From assembly GCA_009829735.1 (NCBI GenBank), contig CM020618.1, forward strand, positions 37,300,894 to 37,364,893: a stretch of 64,000 nt of DNA. Reading direction: 5' to 3'. The stretch is from Pyropia yezoensis. Taxonomy: Eukaryota > Rhodophyta > Bangiophyceae > Bangiales > Bangiaceae. A program made the position numbers and the translations under genes. The notes below the pieces were generated by a model. The model had not been told where the DNA came from and did no database searches. It saw nothing but the letters and a program-made list of their open reading frames with translations. Positions 40,801-52,610 of this stretch are shown here, one piece after another (positions within the stretch are counted from its first letter, which is position 1; every line of letters starts with the position of its first letter).

Positions 40801-43025
40801 TGGCACCCCCTCGCCAGACGCACAAGCGAGAGGGCAGGTTCACCGCCGCCGCCGCGGATTTTTTTCCGCGGAGCAAGAAAGTCTCGCGTGTGCGACCTTT
40901 TTGCCACCGCGCTTTCTTCCTCCCCCCCGTATTTCGCATCCCCCCACTCCCTCCCCCCCCCCCCAACCCCCCCAAAAACAGCGGCTGTGACCGCTATCTG
41001 TCCGACACCGCTGACCGCCACCACCAACACCACGGCGCCAGCCAGTGGGAGGGGGGGTGTGCACGGCGGCTCCATCGCGAGCCACCCTGGCGGTGTTTGG
41101 GGCGAAAAGGGGGTGACGCCCGGCAACAGGCAAACAGCACCAACCTCCCCTGGGAGCAAAATGGCCATTCCACGGGCCCCCCACCGCGCGGGGGCGCGTG
41201 GAATGGGGGGGCGCGCCGCCGCCGCCAGGCTGGGCACAGCGAGGCAGGCGTGGCGCAGCGCGCTTGCAGCCACCCCCCCGCCCAACCGTCCAAGCCCCAC
41301 GGGGGGGGGGAGCCTGCCTGTCTGGGCTCTAAAGCCCCTCCGCAAACACCAGTCACAGCTGTCCCCCTTGGTGGCGGCCGCGCCCCTGGCCCACTGGCAG
41401 CAGCCAGGTGGCGCGGCCCGCCACGCGACGCTGCCGCGGCGGCGGCGTGGTCACGCTCGCCGACGTTGCCGCCCCCTTCGCGCGTGCCGCCGCCACCGCC
41501 AGCTGCGGCGAGGTGCACGGCGCCGGCCTGGGCGCGTGCCCCCCCCCCCCCCCCCCCGGCCACCACCCCCGCACCACCACACGCCCCTCCACTTGGACCT
41601 GGGTGCCCGCTCCCCCGTGTCTCCCACGCCACCGTGGCAGTCGAGACCCGCTGCCGCCGCCACCGCCACCGCCGCCGCCACCGCCGCCACCACTTCTCGC
41701 CGCGGCCGGCAGGCGAGCCTCTCGGGGTCGCGGCGTGCCCCCCCTCCCGCGCCCCCCCCCCTCCCTCCCCCCCTCGCTTCCCCCCCCCCGCGTCGTCGCC
41801 CCTCCCCACCCCCCCCCCTGCCCCTGTGCCGTGCTTCCCCTTGCTGCCTGTGCCGCGTCGCTGCCGCCGCCGCCTCGGCAGCCGTCTCCTTCCCCCGCTC
41901 CCCCGTCTGCACAGGCCGCCGACTGGCGGGTCAACGGCTGCCGGCCGTACGGGGGCGGGTGGGGGGGGGGGCGGGTTGGAAGGCGGTCACCGCTGCGCAC
42001 GCCTGCTGCCGCCTGTGCCCCTGCGGACACCCGGGTGACCCCGTCTCCCCCCAGCCCCCCCCCACCTCCTGGCGTCTGTCCCTGCTGGCGGTGAGGTACC
42101 TGCCCTTTCCCCCCCGTCCCGGGCCTGCTGCTTCCGCTGCCGCCACTGCCGCTGCTGCCGCTGCTGCTGTCGGCGCCCGGCCTCGGCGGGCGTTTTTTGT
42201 TCCTTGATTTTGTGCCGCGGCGTGCCACCGCCGCCACCCTATTTTTGACGCGCGCCCCCCCCCCCCCCCCCCTGCGAGACGCTGCGAGGCAGAGCAACAG
42301 CTGCGGTAGCTGCCGGTGCGGGAGGGGGAGCGCGGGGGGAGGAGGTGGGTGCTAGCAGGGGGGGGGTGGGAACGCATCAACGTGGACGGCCGCGCGTCGC
42401 TGTGGCGGAGGCGTCATTACCTGTCTGGGAGGCTCTTGCCCTCATCCCGCCGTCCCCCCCCCCCGTTCTTTCTCCCCCTCCCCCAACCCCCCACCCCCCA
42501 CCCCCCTCCCCACTCACCTTTCTGGGTGCGCGCGTGCGCGCGGTGCTTTGCCCCTTCACGCCGCGTGCCCCACCGCCGCCGCCGCCGCCGCCCGCGGCGA
42601 CACAAACGCGGCCTGCCGATGTGGTGACCCCCCGCGCCGCGCGTGCCGCGGCGCCTGCCGGCAGACGGCGCTGCTGCCGTGGCGGCGTGGTGTGCGCCTG
42701 CTGGCCGATCGGCGTCGGCGCTACGCCGTTGACCCCGGGCTCCACGGCTGTGCCCCTCGCGGCCGTCGCCCTCCCGCTACCTGTCCCGCTGGTCATCCGG
42801 TGAGTACCCATTTTTTTTCGTATCCGTTGGTGGCCGCCCGATCCAGCCCCGCGACTCCCCTCCGAGGTCCCTCGCTTTCCCCCCACTACACGCCGATCCA
42901 TCCCCACTCGCGGCTTCCACTTGTTCCCGCTTGCTTCTCCCCCCCTTCCCCCCTTCCCCGCCTGCCGCCCCTTTCCCGCGGACGGTCCCTTTTGTTTGAT
43001 TTGATTCTTCGGCTTTGTGTCCACC
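37858..43025. other. Gene-poor 5-kb region
   Basis: The longest ATG-initiated frame is 38509-39288 on the minus strand (259 codons). It is Arg/Pro/Ser-rich with a short hydrophobic stretch (VVCMCAHVLCVGAALLSA) and no recognised motif. Frames at 39743-40417 (-) and 40519-42207 (+) are compositional. A 21-G run lies at 40732-40752. An inverted pair (ggtgggagccgggac near 39020, then gctcccac) forms a small hairpin. I see no transposase, reverse transcriptase or RNA gene. Confidence 0.3.
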
Positions 43026-44522
43026 ATGGAGGAGCCACCACCACCACTCCTCCCCCCGCTCCTCCCCACCCCCCCCCCGCCCCCTCCGTCTACCTCCCCC
43101 ACCACCGTCACGACGGCGCCGTTTCCCCCGCCGCCCGTGGCTCCCCCGGTCGCTGTCACCGCGTGGCTCACCGCCGCCACCGACGCCGCGGCCAGATCGT
43201 GCGCGGCGGCGGGCCACGCGCCGTGCGCGGGGAGCACCCCATGGGGTGGCACCCGGGGGGTGTGTGACGGCGGCATCGGCGGCAGCAGCGGCTGTGGCGC
43301 GGCGGTTGGGAGCGGCAGCAGCGGCGGCCCGCCTACGCCTTTTCACGGCGTCGCGCCGCCGGGGGTGGGGGTGGGAGCGTACGTGGAGCGCCTTGGTGAG
43401 TATGGGGGGGTTGCCCCCGAGACGTGGGTGCTGGCCGTTGTCTACCTGTCCCGCTCCACCCGGTGGGGAGTGGACGGCCGTCGCGTGGGGGGTGCTGCCC
43501 CCCCCGCGTCGCTCTCTGGGGCTGGCCCAGAGCCACCACCGCTCCACCGCCTCCCAGCGGCCGCCCCTGAGGTGCCCCTCAACGGGCTCACCGTCCACCG
43601 GCTGGTGCTGGCGGCGCTGGTGCTGGCGGCCAAGACCCACGAGGACGCCCACCTGTCCAATGGGGGCTGGGCTGTGGTGGGGGGGGTTGGCGTGGCGGAG
43701 CTCAACGGGCTGGAGCTGGGCCTCCTCGCCGGCCTCGGCTACGCCACCGCCGTGCGGGCGGCCGAGTACGAGGCGGCCCGCCGCGCGCTCGGCCTGTGCG
43801 CCCCGCGGGGGGCGGAGAAGGAGATGGGTGGCGAGTGGCGCCACGACCTCCCCGCGCCCGCCGCGCCCGCGCCGGCCGCCCCGCCAGCGGGCTCGCTGTG
43901 CTGGGCGCCCTTGTTCCGGGACGCGCGGCCGGCCTCGCCGGCGGCGGCGGCGGCAGCGGCACCCCCACGTCCGCCGTCCCCCGCGGGGGGCTGGTCCCCC
44001 GCCCCCGTGGTGTGGTCTGCCACACCGATAGCGGCGTACGGGGGCTCCCCCGCGGCGTGGGTGATCCGCGGCCCTGCAACGCCCCCGCCTGGGGCCTTGC
44101 CCGGCTGGGGCCTGCCCGGCACCGGGGGCCCCATCCACTCGCACGCGCCCCCCCCCGGCACCTATGCGGGGAGCATCTGCCAGCTGCCCCGCCCCGTGGC
44201 TATCCCCGCTGTATCAGCGGTGGCGGCGGCGGTGGCGGCGGCGGGTGGCCCCGCGGCGGCGGTGGCGGCCGCCGCCGCGGCCGCCGCCGCCGCGGCTGCC
44301 TCTTCGCCGTCGACAATGACCGCCGCGGGTGGTCGGCCGCCGTCGCGGGGGTGGCCCGGGGGGCGTGGCGGCGGTGGCGGCCGCCGCCGCCCGCCGCTGC
44401 CGCCGTCGTGGTCGGCCGCCCACCGGCAGCGGCCACCACGGTGTGGGCGCACGTCGCCGGCGTTTCGTAAGCCCGCGGGGGGTGGGGTCGGCGGCACCCG
44501 CCCCGTGAGCATTGGCCGCTGA
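43026..44522 (+). CDS. PHO80-like cyclin (P/U-type)
   Basis: The start lies in a strong context (ccaccatgg at 43026), giving 498 residues with no intron. The cyclin box spans about residues 106-245: FHGVAPPGVGVGAYVERL, APETWVLAVVYLSR, LNGLTVHRLVLAALVLAAKT, DAHLSNGGWAVVGGV and AELNGLELGLLAGLGY. These match, in order, the conserved blocks of Pho80-type and plant P/U-type cyclins, which activate PHO85/CDKA-class kinases in phosphate and growth control. An insert of some 40 residues, rich in Ala, Gly and Pro, interrupts the box after YLSR. The N-terminus is poly-Pro and the C-terminal half is Ala/Gly/Pro low complexity, as in other proteins here. Confidence 0.85.
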   Translation: MEEPPPPLLPPLLPTPPPPPPSTSPTTVTTAPFPPPPVAPPVAVTAWLTAATDAAARSCAAAGHAPCAGSTPWGGTRGVCDGGIGGSSGCGAAVGSGSSGGPPTPFHGVAPPGVGVGAYVERLGEYGGVAPETWVLAVVYLSRSTRWGVDGRRVGGAAPPASLSGAGPEPPPLHRLPAAAPEVPLNGLTVHRLVLAALVLAAKTHEDAHLSNGGWAVVGGVGVAELNGLELGLLAGLGYATAVRAAEYEAARRALGLCAPRGAEKEMGGEWRHDLPAPAAPAPAAPPAGSLCWAPLFRDARPASPAAAAAAAPPRPPSPAGGWSPAPVVWSATPIAAYGGSPAAWVIRGPATPPPGALPGWGLPGTGGPIHSHAPPPGTYAGSICQLPRPVAIPAVSAVAAAVAAAGGPAAAVAAAAAAAAAAAASSPSTMTAAGGRPPSRGWPGGRGGGGGRRRPPLPPSWSAAHRQRPPRCGRTSPAFRKPAGGGVGGTRPVSIGR

Positions 44523-45796
44523 GTACCCCCCACCACCGCCGCCGGCGGGCCGGGGCGGGGCGGTCGCCTGTGGCGCAGCCGGGGGCGCTCCGCAGAGGCG
44601 TCCCCCCTCTCCTCCCCCGTTCCCCTGCTGCCCGGCGGCAGGCGCGCGCAGATGCTTCGCTCCGCCGCTGTGTCCCTGCTGCCCGGCGGCAGGCGCGCGC
44701 GGGTGCGCCACCCCCCTCGTCCGTGGCACGCGCGCATTTGGCCTGCTAGTGGGATATGACGACGCGAGTGCCCTTTTGCGTTTTCTTTCTTTTTGGATGT
44801 CAGCAGCGTGCCTCCGTGTTCTCTAGGAGGCTCCATCCCAGTCTCTCAATTGTGTATGTCTTTCCTCCTGTGCCTCTTGTTTCTTTTCCTCTTGTGTTTT
44901 TGCCCGTGCCCAGCCGGCCGTCTCCCTATCCCACCCCTCGTACCGAGGAGGCGATGCTGCCAGTGGCTCGGTATACGCCCCGTCGTCGCGCTGTTGTTTT
45001 GTGGCGCCGTCACCTGTCCGCAGTGCCCCGTTGCCTGCTGTTAACGTGGTGCCCGACGCCCTCTCCCGCCGTCGCGGCTCGATGGAGGTGGAGAGGGGTG
45101 GCGGGGGGGGCGGGCGGGCGAGTGGGTTGGGCGTTTGGGATGATAGCCTCACCTTTTGATGCGAACGTTTCCCCCCCCCTCTGCTGGCTGGCGCCGGGCG
45201 CGCCCCACCGGCTTCTCCGTGCGAGTGGTGTCTCCCGCTCTATTGGCCCACACCACACCGTGCGTGCGCCCGGCGTCGTGGAGGAGGAAGGGGTGCGCGC
45301 GCTGACGCCGCTCGTGTCGCCGTCGCTGCTCCCGCCTCCGCCACCACCACCGCTGCTGCCCACCGCGGGGTGGCGCCACTCACCCCCCGCAGTGGCGGTC
45401 ACTGCGCCCCCGCCCATTCCGCCTGCCGCGCGAGCCGTGGCAGCCTTTCAGCGGCGGCAACCCGTTGCCGCGACGGGCCAGGGACGCCACTCCGTGGGGC
45501 CACCACGGAGCCTGGAGGGGCGCACATTCGGCAAAGCGGCGCCCGGCCCCCCGCCCGCAACGGCCGGCCGGCGCACTCGCGGGAGCGTCGCCCCCGCAGC
45601 CACCCCGCCTGCGTGTGAGCAGCGGGCCGCCATCAGCCCCCCGCCCGCCTACCTGCCCACTCACCCGCCCGCCAGTGCGCCCCCACCACGTCCCCACGGC
45701 CGCACCCGACAGTGCCGTTGGCGCGCCACCGCCCCCCTTCGCCCCCCGACCCCACGCTACCCCCCCCCCCCCCCTTGGCGACCGCCGCCGCCGACC
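44523..45796. other. Convergent intergenic region
   Basis: A tandem pair of ctgctgcccggcggcaggcg (near 44627 and 44673) lies just after the cyclin stop. The rest is T/C-rich, then GC-rich, with no motif-bearing frame. Confidence 0.35.
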
Positions 45797-46416
45797 TCAC
45801 GCGTCATACGTCATGAGCGCCACCACCTCCAGCCCCGTCTCGGTTCGCAGCCGCTCCCGGCCGCCGAGGCCAATCAGCTCGGCCAGGACGGCCACGCCCA
45901 CCACTACCCCCCCCGCCGCTCGCACCGCCGCCACCGCCGCCACCGCCGTGCCACCCGTGGCGAGCACATCGTCTACCACCATCACCCGCCGCTGGGGGGT
46001 AGCGCCGTCCGCCGTGCCCCCCCCCCCCCACACGCGCCGGCGGCCACCTCCAACACCCCCTCCCCATACTCGGACGCAAAGGCCGCGGACACCACCGCGC
46101 CCGGCGTTTTGCCCGCCTTGCGGATGGCGAGGAAGCCGGCGCCCGTGGCGGCGGCGGCCGCGGTGGCCAGCGGGAAGCCCCGCGCCTCAATGCCGGCGAG
46201 GAGGTCTGCCGGGGGGGTGCCCGCGGCGGTGGCAGCGGCGGCGGTCGCGTCGGCGAGCGCCGCGACGACCGACGCGAGGCCCGCGGGGTCTCGCAGGATG
46301 GGCAGCACGTCCCGAAAGGTCACCCCAGCGACGGGCGTGTCGGGGTGTGTGGTGACCAACGAACGCCACAGGCGCTCGCGGTCGGCGGGGGGGGTGACGG
46401 CGGCGTTGAGAAGCAT
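45797..46416 (-). CDS. APRT: Adenine phosphoribosyltransferase, frame broken at a 13-C run
   Basis: It salvages adenine to AMP using PRPP. From the ATG at 46416 the first frame reads [51 protein letters not shown] and YGEGVLEVAAGA. All of these are APRT blocks. The remaining essential part, RVMVVDDVLATGGTAVAAV (the PRPP-binding motif) and the C-terminal LIGLGGRERL, lies in a different minus frame ending at 45797. The switch falls in or beside the homopolymer at 46017-46029; one added base, or two removed, restores continuity. The total length, about 205 residues, fits the family. An assembly error is likelier than a real pseudogene, because every other block is intact. Confidence 0.8.
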
Positions 46417-49400
46417 CGCGGCGAGGGGAAGGGGGAGGGCCACCAGTGGCCAGGAGTGGAAGGAGGAGGGAGGCGGCGCCGAACGGGGTGGGCAGTGCTC
46501 GTTGGGACGAGCCAACCCTTTCACTCCAACTTCGACTCGACCGCGACGCCTCCCAGTGCATGCGACGAGATTTCTTACCACACCTCGCAAGAGATTTCAC
46601 TGGGTGAAGTATGACTTTCGTACTGTACATGTATGGTGCGTACTGTATGTGCTGTACATCGCGCAAAAGCGAAGACCCAGCCCACCTCGCCAGAGGTACT
46701 GTACCCCACACACAGCAGTGACTCGCTATAAGATGGCCTGGCTGTCCCACGCTGCGCCGTTGCTTCCCGTCAACTCTTCGGACGTGCCCGACTTCTTCGG
46801 AGGCATCACGTACCTATCCCAATTTCCGCCCTGCTCACCTTATTCGTACCAAACGAGTCGCGTCTTCGTGGCGTCACCAGGCACCAACGCGCTTACTTGC
46901 CCACCGCGCGGACAGCCGGTGGGGGATACCCGTATCTCTTTCTTTGTCAGATTGGGCGCCCCGAGCTCGCATCGAGGCATACGCTGGATTAGGGGGGCGG
47001 GTGGTGTTCGGACGGCCTCGTCGGCCGAGGCATCACATGAGGCTTGTGACGTGCCTGGCTGCGGCGGCGACGGCGTCGACCACGAGCCCGGAGCTCAGGG
47101 AGGCACATCCGCTCGCAAGACCATGCCCCTCGTCAGCACGAGCTCCGCCTGCGCCACGACCGCCACTCAGCGCGGCGTCCGCCACCAACCTGCCAACCAG
47201 AAACAGACGGGACCGACCACAGGAGCCGTCGCACCCCCCGGGTGGCGGTTTGGAGGGCGGCCGCCGCGGGCGGCACCGTCGCAAGCGGAGTTCTTCCTCC
47301 GTCCGCCTCGGGGGTGCTGGAAACGACTGGTGCGGCAACCGCGGCGGCGACCGCCGCCGACCGCTGCCACGTCGACGCCCTGGCCGCCCGTCATCCCAGT
47401 CGAAACGCACCGTTCGAGGCATGACACGTGAAACCAGTGGACAAGTCGTCGCTGGTGCCAGACTCCACCGCCGCGCGGGCGGCGACCAGAGCGGCGACCT
47501 GCCGCTGGTGCGACACGAGCGCTACCGGGGCGGCACCCAGCACGTTCGGATCCATGACCAGAGGGCCAGCCACCACGCGTCGGAGGCAGGCCGCCAGCGT
47601 GGCCACACACGCAAAACAGGGAAGAGGTGGGGCGGCCTATTTGCCGTGATCGACGGCGGGGGAAGGGAGGGGAAGGGGGGAGACTCTTCGCTTCGGTCTT
47701 CCCACGCAATTCAGTGGGATCTGTGACCAAGCCCCACAGGCAAGGGGCGGACATACGGCCGGCTGCCGTGAGTGACTCTCGACGGCAGGAGACGTCCGCC
47801 AGGCGGCACAGCCGCACGCACCACGCACGTGCAAGTACGGGCGGGGGACGCGCGGCACCCGCGCCCCACACCGCAGGCCACGCTGCCGCCGCCGCCGTAG
47901 CTCTTTCCTATGGCTTTGGGAGGGCAGTCAAAGGCCACGCCGGACCCCACCGCCACCGCCGTGCCACGAGGATACTCCGCCGCCGGCTGCACGACGCCGC
48001 GCTGCACGTCGGTGACTCCGAGGTGGCCGAGGCTTCTCAACCCGTGACCGCCAACCCGGCCCGCGCGGGGATCGTGCACCGTGCAGCCGAGTGCCGTGCT
48101 ATCGCCGCCCGGCAAACTGCAGGGTCGCGGGGGACAAAGCATCTCCGCAAGAGCCCCAGTCGGTACAGTACTGTACATTCCAAACACCGCGAAGTTCAGT
48201 GCCTCATTCTCTGATCGATACAGAACACCGAAAATTATATCACTTATACGTTGACTTGGTTGAGGCCATGAAATTACGTTGTTGGTTTTCAACACCAATC
48301 ACACGACCCCAAATCGATAAGATCCCCATGTCCAGGAAGTCGGTCTGTTTTTGAACTGCCCTCGCCCGTCATAAATATAAATATGTAGTAACTCCGAGAT
48401 CATGGCAGGCAACCGCACCACAGTGTCGCGCGAGGCACCCCATCCAAACATTCAAAAAAGAGCGCGTTCTGTGACGCGGATCGCGCCCATCAGCAAGCAG
48501 CCTCGGGGGTGAGGGCAGCCGGCGTTCGACCATCCAACCACATCCGCCCATTGTCCGGGACGGCGCTCCCAGCCGGTGATCCGCCCCCGGGAGTGGCAGA
48601 GAGAGGGGGGGGGGGCCTGTCCTTCAGCGGGTGGTTGTCGTTGCGGCTCCCGCAGGGCGCCGGCCACCGGCAGGCCTGGGGGGGGGGTTTCCCGCCGCCG
48701 GTCACTGGGAGGGTCTGGGTGTCCCGCCCCCGCCCACCCCCTGTGCGTGTCAGGTATTCAGGGCACCCCAGCCGTGTCAGCGGGCGACGGCGTGACGGTG
48801 GTCCCCCTCCCGCCCCCCACCTGCCCACCGGGGGCACCCACCCGCCCGCCCGCCCGCCGGGAGAGAGTCGGTCCCGACTCTCCACCCCCGCTGCGCACCC
48901 CCCCCACCCCCACCGCCTCGGCGCGGGAGCACCGGCACAGCGCGCGCTGGTCACCGCCCGCGCGCCGTCCCGGTCCGAGGGGCACACCCCCGGGTCACGT
49001 GTCAGCTCCTCGGCTGTGTGGGGAGGAGGGGCGGCGCCCACCGGCACCGCGGCGGGTCGTGATCCAGACGCTCTTCTCTCCCGCGCGCTCCCGCGCGCCG
49101 CCGCGGCCGCCGCAACACCACCACCGCTGACCCCCCCCCCCCCAAACGACTCTCCCACGGCACCCCCCCCCCTTCGAAGGCCTTCCACGGCCGCATCGCG
49201 CGCCCTTTTTTGAACTGCGGCGGCCGGTCCTTTGATTTTTCAAACGCGGCGCGCGCCGCGCCCCACCCCCGCCGCGTCCCAGCCGTTTCGCGCTCCCCCG
49301 CTGCCCACCGGGACCCGCCCCACTGGCGGCGATGACGCTGCCGCCGCCTGCCTGCTGCCGGCCGCGGCCTCCCGCGTGCGCACTGACTGCCCTTCCCGCC

Positions 49401-51416
49401 GCTTGCCGCTGCCGCTACCGGCCCTTGGCCGCGGGGCTGGCCCGCTGGCTGGCCCGCTGGACTCGTCGGGCCGCCGCCACACGGCCGACCAAGCCCCGTT
49501 GCCCTGCCCCACCCCAGCGCGCTGTGCAAGCGACCGCCCCACGTAGGCTGCCCGCACCGCCGACGCTGCCGTTGGTTGTTGAAAGGCGGCTAGACCCCAC
49601 CCCCCCCCCCCCCCCCCCCCCCCCCCCGAGCAATCTGCTGTTGCCCGCTTGCACATCTGACACACACGCATTGCCCCCCCCCCCCCCCCCCCCCCACCTC
49701 TCCTTGGCACCCTATCGGGAGGTCGACCCCAGTCTGTCCCGCGCAGTGGGTCAACGTTGTGCGGTCGGGAGCCGCGGTGGGCAGAGTGAGTGGAGCGGGA
49801 CGGGGTGGGCGTCACGGACGCCGTCACCGCCGCCGCGCCCCCCCCTCCCCACACCGTTTCCCCGCAGTGCGGTGGTGAGGGGAGAGATGGAAGAGCGGCA
49901 GCGGGTGGTGCTGGGTTGTCGTCGAGGTGGGCGGCGTGGCTTGGTTTTTTTCCCTGGTGGAGCATCGGCGTCGGTGGGGCATCGCCCGCCCCCCCCCCCC
50001 CCCCCCGGCCTTCCTCCCGGCGCCGGCGCGACTGCCCCACCACCACCACCGCCGCCGACGAGTGCTGGCAGCGCCGCGGGCGTGTCGCGTCACGTCCCGC
50101 GGGCAGTGACGAGCGGTCGGCGCGGGGTGCCACGCCCCTCCGCGTACATATCCCCTCTGCCTCTGCCCCCTCGTTCCGTTCCCCCGTCCCCCCCCGCATG
50201 ACACGCCGTTGCCGGCGGCAGCGGCGGGGATGGTGACGTACGCACGGCCCTTGTCGTCCTGACGTGAGGCCGAGAGGTGGCGACGCCGCCCTCGGTTGGA
50301 ACCCCGCTGGCCTCCATCCCCCTCCCTCCCCCACCAACCCGCACACTCCCCCCCCACTTCCCTGTCCTTTTGCTGACAGACCCCCACGCGAGGAGGGGGG
50401 GTGCGCGCGACCTGCTGTTGACCGACGCCACGCCCGCCCCCCCCCAACCCTCCCCCCCCCCCGGCGCCACCGACCGACCCCTCGACGCCCGTCGTCAGGG
50501 GCGGGTACACGTATCCCCGGCCTATCACTGTTCCCGCTGTCTATTCCCCTGACCGCCGCGGCCGTGGCGTACGCGAGGAGCCGTGTGTGTTGTGTGTGTG
50601 TGTGGCCACCCGAGCCGGCCGGCGCGGCGACGGCGCGGTCGTTGTAGCTGGCAGCAGCAGGGTTGTGGTTGGTTGTGCAATGAATGGCCCACCGGGCCGG
50701 CCGCACGGCGCCTGGGGGGGGGGGGGGGGGGGGGGGCGCAGCGACGTCGTACGGGGGGGTCGGCGTGGTGTGAGGCGGTGCGGCGTGCGTTTCCGGGTGC
50801 GGGAGGCGGCGTGGTGGGCGTGGCGCTACCACACACCTACACACATGCACACACACACACGCACGCCTCATCCGACCGGCGGTCGCCTACCCGGCTGCTG
50901 GAGGGGGGGGGGGGGGACAGCGCGCACACGGGGCCCACCGGTGGGGGTCTCCCACCTTGCCTCCGTGGCCACCCGTGTCCTGTCCTATGTTGATGTGTAG
51001 CCGGGATGGTGGAAGAGGGTGGGGGGGGGTGAGCAGGCGCACGCCCCGCCCACCGCGCCGTTCCATCGCCGAGGAGGGGGGGGCGCCCGCAGATTTTCCT
51101 CGCCCGACCGACAGCGTCCGTCGCGCGCCGTTCGGCCCCCCCCTTCCCACCCCCCACGCCTCGGGGGGGGGGAACACCACCCCGCCGGCGTCGGCGGCCG
51201 CCCACCACACAACGTGGCCGGCTGTGGCCTGCGCTGCGGGGGGGTGGAGGGGGATGGGCTGCGCCGAGGCCCCCGCCGGGCCTGGTGGGCGCCGCCGGCG
51301 GTGGGGCAACGGCAGGGAGGGGGGTGTGTGGGGGAGGGGGGGGGGGGAGGCCACAGCGGCACCGGCGCGGGGGGGGGGGGGGGCGGCGGCGGCGGCGGCG
51401 GCGGCGGTGGGGAGCG
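46417..51416. other. Gene-poor 5-kb region with long homopolymers
   Basis: C runs span 49600-49627 (28 nt) and 49674-49695 (22 nt), and a G run spans 50714-50736 (23 nt). AT-rich islands lie near 46590-46740 and 48180-48400, with palindromic gtacagtactgtac at about 48163. Frames such as 47167-47871 (-), 46944-47726 (+) and 49240-50871 (-) are Arg/Gly/Pro-rich and overlap one another. None carries a motif I recognise. Confidence 0.3.
49600..49695. repeat. Paired poly-C tracts (28 and 22 nt)
   Basis: Two uninterrupted C tracts are separated by 46 bp of mixed sequence. The first has the same length (28) as the C run at 27762 and the G run at 28391. Confidence 0.9.
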
Positions 51417-51424
51417 TATATAGG
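51417..51424 (+). promoter_or_regulatory. TATA box of the following gene
   Basis: tatatagg stands in otherwise GC-rich DNA, 30 bp before the ATG at 51447. If used at standard spacing, transcription would begin at or next to the start codon, leaving almost no 5' leader. Confidence 0.4.
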
Positions 51425-51446
51425 CAGGAAGGGGGGTGGGCGGGCG

Positions 51447-52610
51447 ATGACCAGCATACCCCGCAGACCATCCCCGCCATCGCCGTCATCCCGACCCTCC
51501 AACGACAACGACTCTGCCGGCCAAGGACCCCCATCGCCATCCCCACCCCCACCGCCACTCTACCCCGCTACCGCCACCACCACCACTGCCCACCCACCCC
51601 GACTGCCGGGCAAGGTCATCCCCCCTCTCACCTCCACCCCGCAGGCCGCTCCATTGCCCATGAACGCGCGTGGCGCCTCGCCCGCGCCTTCGCAGTCCCC
51701 CCCCACCCCCACCCCCACCGCCGAGGCGTCGGGCCCCTCTTCCACCATGACGACACCGGGTGCGGCCCGCAAGGCCCGCCCCGCCTACCCCGTCACCCCC
51801 GCGACGCCCACGACGGTCGCCCTGGACGTTTCCTCCTCCTCGGGCAGTGACGACGGCTCGGCGGGCGCCACGCCACGCCGACCGTCGCCGCACGCACCGC
51901 CTGTGGTGCCGTCCACCCCACCAGCGGCGGCGGGCGGCGCCCCCATCAAGCCGACGCGGCCGCCGCCGCCGCCCCGCAAGCGGCGGCGCACCCGCAGCGG
52001 CGGCAGCGGCGGCGGCGCCGTCGACGGCGTTGCCTTTCTCCTCCCCGCTGCGGGGGGGGGTGTCGTCAAGTCCTCCCCAGGCGTCTGCCGCAGCCGCCGC
52101 CGCCGCGCCGCCGCCGCCGCCGTCACCCCTGCGGCGCTGGCGGCCGCCGCCGCGGTGGCGGCGGGGGCGGCGTCGTCGTCGCCGCCGCCGTCGCCGCCCG
52201 CGGCGGCGGGGGTGTCCCGGCGACCGCGGCCGGTGGCGCGGCGGCTCGCAGACGCCTTTGCCATGTCGGCCGACGGCGGTGACGCTGGTGCCGGCGCGGC
52301 CGCCCCTGTCGCCCCGTCGACGGGTGGCGGCGCGGCGCGGCGCGCCGTCGCGGCCGGTGCCGTCGCTGCCGACGCCCCCACGGACGGGTGCGCCACGGAT
52401 GGCAAGGGCGGCTGGGTGGCGGCCGCGGCGGCCGTGTCGGCGGCGGCCGACGCCCGCCGCTGGGCGGCCGTGTGGGGGTGGGACCTCCCCCGGGGGGCGC
52501 CAGCCGCCGCTGGCGACGCGGGCGTCACCGCGCCCTGGCGGTGGACGTACGTGGGCGAGGTGGGCGTGGCGCCCCCGCCACGGGCCGCTGCCGCTGCAGG
52601 TGGCTGCTGA
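51447..52610 (+). CDS. Disordered nuclear-type protein, possible CDK inhibitor (KIP/KRP-like)
   Basis: The product has 387 residues and starts just after a TATA box. The body is Pro/Ser/Thr/Ala-rich with many TP and SP sites, a basic RKRRRTRSG nuclear signal and a Ser/Asp acidic patch. Near residue 265 there is ARRLADAF, a possible RxL cyclin-docking motif. The C-terminal 53 residues hold RRWAAVWGWDLPRGAP, a spacer, then WRWTYVGEV. This recalls the CDK-binding end of p27/KRP proteins (W/Y-NFDF, PL-G, Y-W). The match is short and includes an insert, so the call is tentative. A PHO80-like cyclin lies about 7 kb upstream. The gene converges with glutathione reductase. Confidence 0.35.
   Translation: MTSIPRRPSPPSPSSRPSNDNDSAGQGPPSPSPPPPPLYPATATTTTAHPPRLPGKVIPPLTSTPQAAPLPMNARGASPAPSQSPPTPTPTAEASGPSSTMTTPGAARKARPAYPVTPATPTTVALDVSSSSGSDDGSAGATPRRPSPHAPPVVPSTPPAAAGGAPIKPTRPPPPPRKRRRTRSGGSGGGAVDGVAFLLPAAGGGVVKSSPGVCRSRRRRAAAAAVTPAALAAAAAVAAGAASSSPPPSPPAAAGVSRRPRPVARRLADAFAMSADGGDAGAGAAAPVAPSTGGGAARRAVAAGAVAADAPTDGCATDGKGGWVAAAAAVSAAADARRWAAVWGWDLPRGAPAAAGDAGVTAPWRWTYVGEVGVAPPPRAAAAAGGC

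Noticed and set aside
40519..42207. 562-codon plus-strand ORF
   Set aside because: It crosses poly-C and poly-G runs, is purely compositional, and has equally long frames on the other strand.
44756..47431. 891-codon plus-strand ORF
   Set aside because: It runs antisense through the APRT gene and shows no domain; Pro/Arg/Thr richness explains its openness.
49240..50871. 543-codon minus-strand ORF
   Set aside because: It spans two long poly-C runs and has no recognisable segment.
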